Shown one piece after another: positions 33,625-39,628 of a stretch of 39,628 nucleotides of DNA. The notes under the pieces were generated by a model. The model saw only the letters and a program-made list of their open reading frames with translations. It ran no database searches and had not been told where the DNA came from. The stretch spans positions 1 through 39,628 of the forward strand of contig CAJKQK010000012.1 of NCBI GenBank assembly GCA_905202055.1, given 5' to 3'. A program made the position numbers and the translations under genes. The first letter of the stretch is position 1. Each line of letters starts with the position of its first letter. The DNA comes from an uncultured Oxalobacter sp. Lineage in GTDB: Bacteria; Pseudomonadota; Gammaproteobacteria; Burkholderiales; Burkholderiaceae_D.

Positions 33625-33667
33625 ACGGGGGGCTTTGCCAGGCAAAGGAGCTCCCCGTTATTTTTTC
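33625..33667 (+). terminator. Terminator after the KGG gene
   Basis: The outer stem ACGGGG (33625-33630) / CCCCGT (33653-33658) encloses CTTTGC-CAG-GCAAAG and is followed by TATTTTTT. The 75 bp before it also hold AACCGGTT (33596-33603) and the 12-bp palindrome GCCGTTAACGGC (33607-33618). Confidence 0.8.
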
Positions 33668-33727
33668 CGGATGATGCAAACAATATCCGAACGTCGTTTG
33701 ACGTAACACACGGATAAGGAGAAAGAA

Positions 33728-34582
33728 ATGACGTCAGTAAAAATTGAGGAAAGTTCAGTTGTTGAACGACAGCCGATTTCGACAGAGGAAGCGAAAAGAA
33801 TCATGCTTCCGGGTATTCGCTGGAGTGCGATTTTTGCCGGCGTAGTCGTCGGTATTTCCGTACAAACACTGTTGGGAATACTGGGTATCGCCGGTGGCCT
33901 TTCGACGATCAGCAGTGTTGCAACAGGCGAGAGTGCCGGTTTTGGCCCGATGCTGTGGACACTGGTCAGCTTGTTGATTTCAGCTTTTGCCGGCGGATTT
34001 TTTGCATCGCGTCTGTCCGGTTCGAGAAGAAAAGGAGATGGTGCCATGTTCGGAGCCGTCACCTGGGCTGTCTCGATGCTGGTTTTTGCGCTGATGCTTT
34101 CAACGGCAGCCGGTTCGATACTGAATGGCATGATGTCGGCCGCCAATACGACAGTCGTCTATTCAGCTCCGGCCAATACAGTGAGCCCTGCTGTTTCCGC
34201 ACAATTGCGGCAGGAACTGGGTGGTGAACTGAATAATGCCAATTTCCAGCAACTGCAACAGTATTTGCAGGCAGGGCAAAGGGACGAAGCTATCGTTTAT
34301 CTGACATCGCTGGGTATTGAATCGCCACGAGCAGTGTCGATTGTCAATAACGCAATGGATCAGATCGGAAGTACGGCAGTCGTTACGACCCAGCCACTGA
34401 TTTCACCTGACCAGTTGATCAGGGCGGTCAGTGCAGCAGCATGGATGGTATTTATCGGCGTGACCCTGTCACTGATCGTCAGTGTTTGCGGTGGTATTAT
34501 CGGTGCCAGGTACGCTTATCGATCCATCTGGGGAAGAAACGGATTTCCTCGCATGTCGAAGGAAAAAAATTTCATTGATTGA
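33728..34582 (+). CDS. Four-helix inner-membrane protein of unknown function
   Basis: I do not recognise a named family. The 284-residue protein has about four hydrophobic segments: 30-58 (IRWSAIFAGVVVGISVQTLL), about 75-97, about 108-130 and about 237-262. Small-residue (Gly/Ala/Ser) patterns occur within the helices. Between the third and fourth lies a region of about 105 residues, rich in Gln/Asn/Ala (LRQELGGELNNANFQQLQQY), probably on one face of the membrane. ATG 33728 has a good ribosome site (AAGGAG, six to seven bases upstream). Its position between the KGG stress gene and an APH/AAA gene suggests an accessory or stress setting, but no function follows from that. Confidence 0.75.
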   Translation: MTSVKIEESSVVERQPISTEEAKRIMLPGIRWSAIFAGVVVGISVQTLLGILGIAGGLSTISSVATGESAGFGPMLWTLVSLLISAFAGGFFASRLSGSRRKGDGAMFGAVTWAVSMLVFALMLSTAAGSILNGMMSAANTTVVYSAPANTVSPAVSAQLRQELGGELNNANFQQLQQYLQAGQRDEAIVYLTSLGIESPRAVSIVNNAMDQIGSTAVVTTQPLISPDQLIRAVSAAAWMVFIGVTLSLIVSVCGGIIGARYAYRSIWGRNGFPRMSKEKNFID

Positions 34583-34588
34583 GATCGT

Positions 34589-34616
34589 TTGACAAAGACA
34601 AAAGACAGGTTAGACA
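34589..34616 (+). promoter_or_regulatory. Candidate promoter of the APH-AAA gene
   Basis: A perfect TTGACA (34589-34594) is followed after 16 bp by TAGACA (34611-34616). The palindrome AAACCGGTTT (34616-34625) lies at the expected start site and recurs at 34708-34717, just inside the coding start. Confidence 0.4.
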
Positions 34617-34703
34617 AACCGGTTTATCTTTATCCCATACTTTATCGCCTGATCAAGTCGGTCGGTAGCCTGCAATGTGACAGAGGAAGGAATGGGTGAA
34701 GAT

Positions 34704-36275
34704 ATGCAAACCGGTTTGGCTCTCCAGAATCGATTGATACAAAACTGGCTGGCGGCGCTGAAAAAAGCGGAGCCGGCCAGTTCCCTGATTGAAACGCATA
34801 TTTCGTGGGTGCTCTTGAGTGGAGTATATGCGTACAAGATCAAAAAGGCGCTCCATACCGATTTCCTCGATTATTCCGATCTGGGCATGCGCCGTTTTTA
34901 TTGCAGGGAAGAAATCCGCCTGAATCGGCGCACGGCTTCGGACATTTATATCGACGTCGTCCAGATAGGCGGTACTCCGGCTGATCCTTCATTAAGTGCC
35001 AGACCTGTTCTGGAATACGCTGTCAAAATGCGTCGGTTCGATACCGACAAACAACTGGATCATCTGCTGGAAAAAAATCATCTGACACAAGACCATGTCG
35101 ACAGTCTCTCTGATGCGATTGCCGGTTTTCATCTTCTTTTGCGAAAATCATATCAGGAAGAAGAATCATCCCGTTTCGGATTGCCCGAATTTGTTCTGGA
35201 ACGAATGCTTGGGAATCTTCGTGAACTGAAGGTTTTGCTGGAACGGCCCGGTGATCTGACGTTATGGGAAGAAATGAAGCAGTCACAATTACACGAATTT
35301 ACCATGGTACGAAACAAGCTGGAAAGTCGTGACGAAAATGGTTTTGTCCGTGAGTGTCACGGTGACATGCATATGGGAAATCTCGTGGTCGTGAATGGCT
35401 AGGTGATGCCGTTTGACGGAATCGAGTTTGATCCACAATATCGCTGGATGGATGTGATCAGTGATGTAGCGTTCACTTTTATGGATTTGCTGTACTACGG
35501 CAAAAAGACATTTGCATGGCGTCTATTGAACCATTATCTGGAGCAGACGGGTGATTATGACGGCGTTGCCCTTTTGCAATTTTATGCCTCCTGTCACGCT
35601 ACTGTCCGTGCAAAAGTACATTTGATGCATGAGTTACAGGAAACAGATGGGAACCGGGATCTTGTACCGGATGATGCACGATACCGGCGATATATGATTC
35701 TGGCTGATGATCTCCTGAAAAAACGGCAACCCGCGCTTGTTATCACGATGGGGTTGCCGGGATCGGGCAAAACGGTGTTTGCCAATCTGGCCGCCGAAAA
35801 ACTTCCCGGGATCTGTCTGCATTCGGATACCGAGCGAAAACGCCTGTTCCCCGACCCGGCAGACCGATACAGCGAGCAATCGAAATATGAGGTATACGAT
35901 TATCTGCTGAAGACAGCCGATACGCTTTTGCGGGCTGGCATGTCGGTTGTCGTCGATGCCAGTTTCCTGAAAGAAAGCAATCGTGCACTTTTTTGCAAGC
36001 TGGCACAAAGCCGGTCGGTTCCGTTTGCCATCGCAGTGATTGGCGCGGATATGGATTCGATGAAACAACGTCTTCATGAACGCAAGGAACGCAATGATGA
36101 TGCATCCGATGCTGATGTCGATGTATTGATGAAGCTGAAAGAGGAATGGGAACCGTTAACCGAAGCGGAAAAAAACTATTCTGTGGAATTCGTCAATGAA
36201 GGAAATACAGGTTTCGATATCACTTCATCAGTCTGGCATGCGCTTTACGGCAAGTTGCGTATCCTGCCGGAATGA
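34704..36275 (+). pseudogene. Aminoglycoside-phosphotransferase-like / AAA kinase fusion interrupted by one in-frame TAG
   Basis: One frame runs 34704-36275 with a single TAG at 35400-35402, so about 522 residues would be encoded without it. The N-terminal half is APH-kinase-like and reaches the Brenner motif CHGDMHMGN. Directly after the stop the frame continues with PFDGIEFDPQYRWMD, the metal-binding part of the same active site. It then enters a C-terminal P-loop kinase (GLPGSGKT, near 35750-35775). The arrangement matches the uncharacterised AAA/APH two-domain family (COG2187 plus COG0645). TAG sits where relatives usually have a Gln or similar residue, so a CAG to TAG change is likely. 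GTG/ATG codons follow at once (35403, 35406), so re-initiation could make the P-loop half alone. Starts at GTG 34677 or ATG 34692 are possible. A sequencing error or suppression are alternatives. Confidence 0.75.
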
Positions 36276-36293
36276 TAAATAGTCAAGACATGA

Positions 36294-36320
36294 AAAAGCC
36301 GGGAAAATTTCCCGGCTTTT
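36294..36320. terminator. Bidirectional terminator between the APH-AAA gene and the MBL gene
   Basis: A 12-bp stem (36294-36305 with 36309-36320) with A- and T-runs at its ends serves both convergent genes. Confidence 0.92.
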
Positions 36321-36339
36321 CGTTTTGCAATGATTTTTC

Positions 36340-37272
36340 TCAGGCAAGCTTGTCCAGAAGGAGTATCTTGCCGAGAACGCCCGATTCCAGTCGTTTGCGT
36401 TCCAGCTCTTCCTGTTCCCAGATTCGGGGCAACACATGCATCGGCTCATCGAGTGGTTCGTCCGAAAGCTTGAAAGTACCCCAGTGCATGCCGACAAATT
36501 GCTTCGCTCCCAGTGTTTTGAATGCCCTGACGGCTTCTTCAGGGTCGATATGCTGGGCACGCATGAACCAGCGGGGAGCGTACGCCCCTGCCGGCAGCAT
36601 GGCAGCGTCGATATCCGGGAAACGTTCCGCGATCTGTGCAAAACCGTCGAACCAGCCGGTATCGCCGGAATGATAAACACGCAATCCATTTCCTGAAATG
36701 ACGTAACCACCCCACCAGCTGGTATTGATATCGGAAAAACCACGCCGGCTCCAGTGTTCGGCCGGGACGAAAGTGATTTCCAGCCCGCCAATTTCCTCCT
36801 GTTGCCACCAGCTCATTTCAATCACTTTTGGAAAACCGTTCTGGCGGAACCAGATACCCAGACCTTTCGGTACAACGTACACAGGGTCAGGACCCAGTCG
36901 TTTCAGGGTCGGCGCATCCATATGGTCCCGATGGTTGTGTGTGATGAAAACGATATCGATTTTTTTCGGTAGTGCAGCCCAGTCCAGTCCGGGAGGTGAA
37001 TTGCGCTTGATCCACCCAAGTGAATGGGACAGGACAGGATCGATCAGCATGTTTTTGCCACCCAGCTGAATCAGGAAAGATGCCTGGCCGATCCACGTCA
37101 GCGTGTCACCTGTCGATTTGTAAAGCGATGAACCGTCATTCTGGATATAAGGAATGGGGACGCCGGTTGCAGGCGATTTCGGACGGCGCTCATCGTGCCA
37201 GCCCAAAAGCCATTTCAGTGTCTGGCTTGATGCCGGTTTGCGGAAATTTCCTTTCAGATTCTTGAAAAACAT
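36340..37272 (-). CDS. Metallo-beta-lactamase-fold hydrolase (NAPE-PLD/RomA-like)
   Basis: The 310-residue protein has the MBL metal motif THNHRDHMD (HxHxDH), then AEHWSRRG, HSGDTGWFDGF and MHWGTF, the pattern of the NAPE-PLD/UlaG-like MBL group, which includes zinc phosphodiesterases acting on lipids. The N-terminus (MFFKNLKGNFRKP) is basic without a clear signal peptide, so it is cytoplasmic or peripheral. It is a single gene, convergent with the APH-AAA gene and divergent from btuB. The substrate is unknown. Confidence 0.87.
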   Translation of the reverse strand: MFFKNLKGNFRKPASSQTLKWLLGWHDERRPKSPATGVPIPYIQNDGSSLYKSTGDTLTWIGQASFLIQLGGKNMLIDPVLSHSLGWIKRNSPPGLDWAALPKKIDIVFITHNHRDHMDAPTLKRLGPDPVYVVPKGLGIWFRQNGFPKVIEMSWWQQEEIGGLEITFVPAEHWSRRGFSDINTSWWGGYVISGNGLRVYHSGDTGWFDGFAQIAERFPDIDAAMLPAGAYAPRWFMRAQHIDPEEAVRAFKTLGAKQFVGMHWGTFKLSDEPLDEPMHVLPRIWEQEELERKRLESGVLGKILLLDKLA

Positions 37273-37452
37273 GCCTCGACTCCTTTGATGACGGGTATTT
37301 TACCTGTTTGGAAGAAAGAAGTTTTGACGGGCGGGCAGGAAGTGTCGCGAGAGATAACATTTTCCTGTAAAAGGTATTGCGTTGTTTTTTTGTGCATATT
37401 CCAAAAAAGAACACCTGCAGGAGACGAGTTTTCGTTTTTAACCGGACCTGTC

Positions 37453-37465
37453 GTTTACAATTTGA
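37453..37465 (+). promoter_or_regulatory. -10 region of the btuB riboswitch transcript
   Basis: TACAAT (37456-37461) lies about seven bases before the first bases of the cobalamin aptamer and is inside GTTTACAATTTGA, which also precedes mreB. No strong -35 is visible (TTTTTA at 37435-37440 is the nearest). Confidence 0.45.
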
Positions 37466-37467
37466 AC

Positions 37468-37672
37468 GTTTTGGTGCTCGCGCATCTTTCTGATGTGCGG
37501 TTAAACGGGAAACACGAAGCTTTATCAAAGCCAACGTGTGCTGCCCCCGCAACGGTAAGCAGGTGTCCTTTATGGACGCGTCGTCCCCAATACCACTGTG
37601 CAAAAGCATGGGAAGGTAGACGACAGTTTCAGGCGTTGCCTGAAGAACCTGTAGCCCGGATACCGGCCAAGC
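37468..37672 (+). ncRNA. Cobalamin (adenosylcobalamin) riboswitch
   Basis: The 5' arm with TTGGTGCT (about 37470) is followed by the conserved GGGAA (37507-37511), GCCCCCGCAACGGTAA (37543-37558) and GGTAGACGA near 37616. The B12 box AGCCCGGATACCGGCC (37653-37668) then follows, a near-perfect match to the family consensus. The aptamer precedes a btuB-type receptor, which it should repress when cobalamin is bound. Downstream (37673-37816) a possible stem CGCGGA (37687-37692) / TCCGCG (37702-37707) may belong to the expression platform; there is no clear terminator, so control of ribosome access is more likely. Confidence 0.93.
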
Positions 37673-37828
37673 GCGAAAGGTTGTACCGCGGACGGGGACG
37701 TTCCGCGAATGCGTTCGACTGTTATTTCCGGTTTTTCACGCCATTCGTTTTTCTTCCTTGTATCCGTCGGTGCGTTGTTTTGTTTGAGTCTGCGGGGACG
37801 CCGGCTCGGCTCGTTAATGGAATTTACA

Positions 37829-39628
37829 ATGCATTTCCCTGTAACAAAATCACATCGCCCCAGTGCGATCAAACCTCTTTTACTCGTTTCAGTGCTTGCA
37901 AGCTGTTTTGCGGCTTCTGCCATTGCGCAGGAAGCTGCTGGTACGGAAGAAAAAACCCTTCAGCCGGTTGTCGTGACCGCATCGCGAGTCGAACAGCTTC
38001 AGAAAGATGCCATTCCCGATACGACTGTGATTACGTCCGGAATGATCCGGAATAAAAAACTGGCTGACCTGCCTACTCTTTTGAGAAGTGAAGCCGGTAT
38101 TGAGCTCTCTCGGAATGGTGGTGCCGGTTCGGCAACAAGTGTTTTCATGAGAGGTACCGAATCAAGACATGTTCTGATTTTGCTGGACGGGGTTCCGCTT
38201 CAGGATGCGACAGCGATAGGGACGGTTGATTCGCTGGCACACATACAGACAGATCAGATTGATCATATTGAAGTTGTTCGAGGCAATGTCTCATCGATAT
38301 ACGGATCGGGTGCTGTGGGTGGTGTTATCCAGATTTTCACGAAACAGGGAACAGGCAAACCTTCAGCTCATGTTTTTGCCGAGTACGGTTCGCATGATAC
38401 GGTTAAACTCGGAGCGGGAACTTCCGGCAAGACCGAGGGAGGGACGAGCTTCGCCTTATCGGCAACACGATACAAGACAAATGGTTTTTCCGCGATGGAT
38501 CCCGCCAAAAATACAGCGGCGAATCCCGATGACGATCATGATAAAAATGTGAGTGTCAGCGCAGCCGTTTCCCAACGTCTGAACGCTGATCATGAATTGG
38601 GCGCGAGAGTGTATTGGTATGATGCCAAGTTTGATTTTGACAATACCTATCCAAATGCAGAAGAAATCAGTAAAGGAAAGTCGAAACAATTGGTCGCATC
38701 GGCCTTCAGCAAAAACCGGTTGACAAAAGACTGGCTGTCGACAGTAACCGTTTCCCATAATGAATTGCGACGTAATGCAGACCAGATAACCGGCTTTGGA
38801 CTCTCGGCCAATTCATACAAGAGTGAAATCAATTTGCTCCAGTGGTCTAATCAGTTGGCTTTATCCTCCGACTGGACATTAACGGCTGGTGCGGAAGGAG
38901 GACACGAAAACGCCAAAACGGATGCATATGGTTCCAAAAGTAATTGGGGGCGTGATAAATATAGCGTGTATACGGGTATATTGGGCAAGGTGGGAGCCCA
39001 CAATCTCCAGGCGAATCTTCGATATGACCATGTAGAAAAATCCGGTTCGGACGTGACGGGCTACCTGGGATATGCATACGATGTTACCGCTGAATGGAAA
39101 TTGCTTGCCAATGTGTCAACCTCGTTCCTGGCCCCATCAATGGCACAGTTGCATGACATGGCCAATGGAGGAAATCCGGACCTTGAAGCTGAAAAATCCA
39201 AAGCGGCGGAACTGGGAGTCCAATATGCAAAAGGAGATACCCTTGTTCGTGCAACGGCATTTGAGTGGAGAACGCAGGACCTGATTAATTGGGTCGCGGA
39301 TTATCCCGGAGCGTGGACGGGTACCAATTACAATGTCGGAAAGGCCAAAAATCATGGTGTTGATCTGACAGCATCCACTAAACTCGTGGGCCTCGATTTT
39401 CGTGCCAATTTGACATTACAGGATCCCAAAAACAGGGAAACTGGCGAAGCATTGTTGAAACGGGCAAAATCTTTCGCTTCTCTTGATGTTTCAAAAACAT
39501 ACGGTTCCTGGTATTTGGGAGGTAATATCCAATATACCGGGCACCGTACCGATTACGGTGATATCAGATTGCCTTCCTATACACTGTTTAATCTGGATGC
39601 ACGTTATAACCTGAACAAAAACGTTTCG
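37829..39628 (+). CDS. btuB: TonB-dependent vitamin B12 outer-membrane receptor BtuB (3' end outside the window)
   Basis: BtuB imports cobalamin across the outer membrane using TonB energy. The frame is open for 600 codons to the window edge. It has a signal peptide (about 1-35, ending SAIAQ), a TonB-box-like LQPVVVTASR at the mature start, the plug domain (GSATSVFMRGTESRHVLILLDG, VVRGNVSSIYGSGAVGGVIQIFT) and a long barrel. The last visible strand is NLDARYNLNKNVS, so only roughly the last 20-30 residues with the C-terminal aromatic are missing. ATG 37829 is used; an in-frame ATG at 37817 is an alternative, and neither has a strong ribosome site. The riboswitch makes cobalamin the likely cargo; cobinamide or another corrinoid is possible. 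Confidence 0.93.
   Translation, partial: MHFPVTKSHRPSAIKPLLLVSVLASCFAASAIAQEAAGTEEKTLQPVVVTASRVEQLQKDAIPDTTVITSGMIRNKKLADLPTLLRSEAGIELSRNGGAGSATSVFMRGTESRHVLILLDGVPLQDATAIGTVDSLAHIQTDQIDHIEVVRGNVSSIYGSGAVGGVIQIFTKQGTGKPSAHVFAEYGSHDTVKLGAGTSGKTEGGTSFALSATRYKTNGFSAMDPAKNTAANPDDDHDKNVSVSAAVSQRLNADHELGARVYWYDAKFDFDNTYPNAEEISKGKSKQLVASAFSKNRLTKDWLSTVTVSHNELRRNADQITGFGLSANSYKSEINLLQWSNQLALSSDWTLTAGAEGGHENAKTDAYGSKSNWGRDKYSVYTGILGKVGAHNLQANLRYDHVEKSGSDVTGYLGYAYDVTAEWKLLANVSTSFLAPSMAQLHDMANGGNPDLEAEKSKAAELGVQYAKGDTLVRATAFEWRTQDLINWVADYPGAWTGTNYNVGKAKNHGVDLTASTKLVGLDFRANLTLQDPKNRETGEALLKRAKSFASLDVSKTYGSWYLGGNIQYTGHRTDYGDIRLPSYTLFNLDARYNLNKNVS

Noticed and set aside
1..39628. CRISPR arrays, tRNA/rRNA genes, insertion sequences
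   Set aside because: I saw no regularly spaced repeats, no tRNA-like T-arm with CCA end, and no transposase motifs in the plausible frames.

Overview
The window looks like core chromosome from a Burkholderiales betaproteobacterium of moderate GC content. The gene neighbourhoods (gatCAB/mreBCD-mrdA-rodA-rlpA; dksA-COG0523 GTPase; DUF484-xerC; algH-ruvX-pyrR-pyrB-pyrC'; ybgC-tolQRAB-pal-cpoB) and the zinc-finger-less DksA fit Oxalobacteraceae, for example an Oxalobacter-like organism. That assignment is inference from gene order and protein resemblance; no rRNA is present to confirm it.

Layout. 1-3.7 kb: a large membrane-bound GGDEF-EAL c-di-GMP protein. 3.7-7.1 kb (minus): gatCAB, the tRNA-dependent amidotransferase. 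7.3-14.2 kb (plus): the rod-shape cluster mreB, mreC, mreD, mrdA (PBP2), rodA, rlpA, with an intrinsic terminator after mreB. 14.3-15.9 kb (minus): dksA and a CobW/COG0523 metal GTPase. 16.3-17.4 kb: a porin. 17.6-19.3 kb (minus): xerC and DUF484. 19.5-20.4 kb: apaH. 20.3-24.8 kb (minus): an apparent operon algH-ruvX-pyrR-pyrB-pyrC'-plsC, in which the dihydroorotase-like subunit has lost metal ligands. 25.1-26.5 kb: dcd and a DUF1275 membrane protein. 26.6-31.7 kb: the complete Tol-Pal envelope operon. 31.8-32.6 kb (minus): a Crp/Fnr regulator without the FNR iron-sulfur cysteine cluster. 33.2-36.3 kb: a more accessory stretch with a KGG stress protein, an unrecognised membrane protein, and an APH-AAA kinase gene interrupted by one in-frame TAG. 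36.3-37.3 kb (minus): a metallo-beta-lactamase-fold hydrolase. 37.5 kb to the end: a cobalamin riboswitch and a btuB-type TonB-dependent receptor that runs off the window.

Functionally the window is dominated by envelope construction (Mre/PBP2/RodA elongasome, RlpA, Tol-Pal, porin, PlsC), pyrimidine synthesis and its control, and small-molecule or metal handling. I found no tRNA or rRNA, CRISPR array, insertion sequence or prophage.

The least explained signals are regulatory. A perfect TTGAT-N4-ATCAA box lies at class II spacing upstream of the Crp/Fnr gene, with a second 14-bp dyad in front of the KGG gene. Paired AAACCGGTTT palindromes surround the start of the interrupted kinase gene. A five-codon minigene with a strong ribosome site lies in the porin leader, and a possible small RNA lies downstream of the porin. 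I did not find a clearly new multi-gene system.
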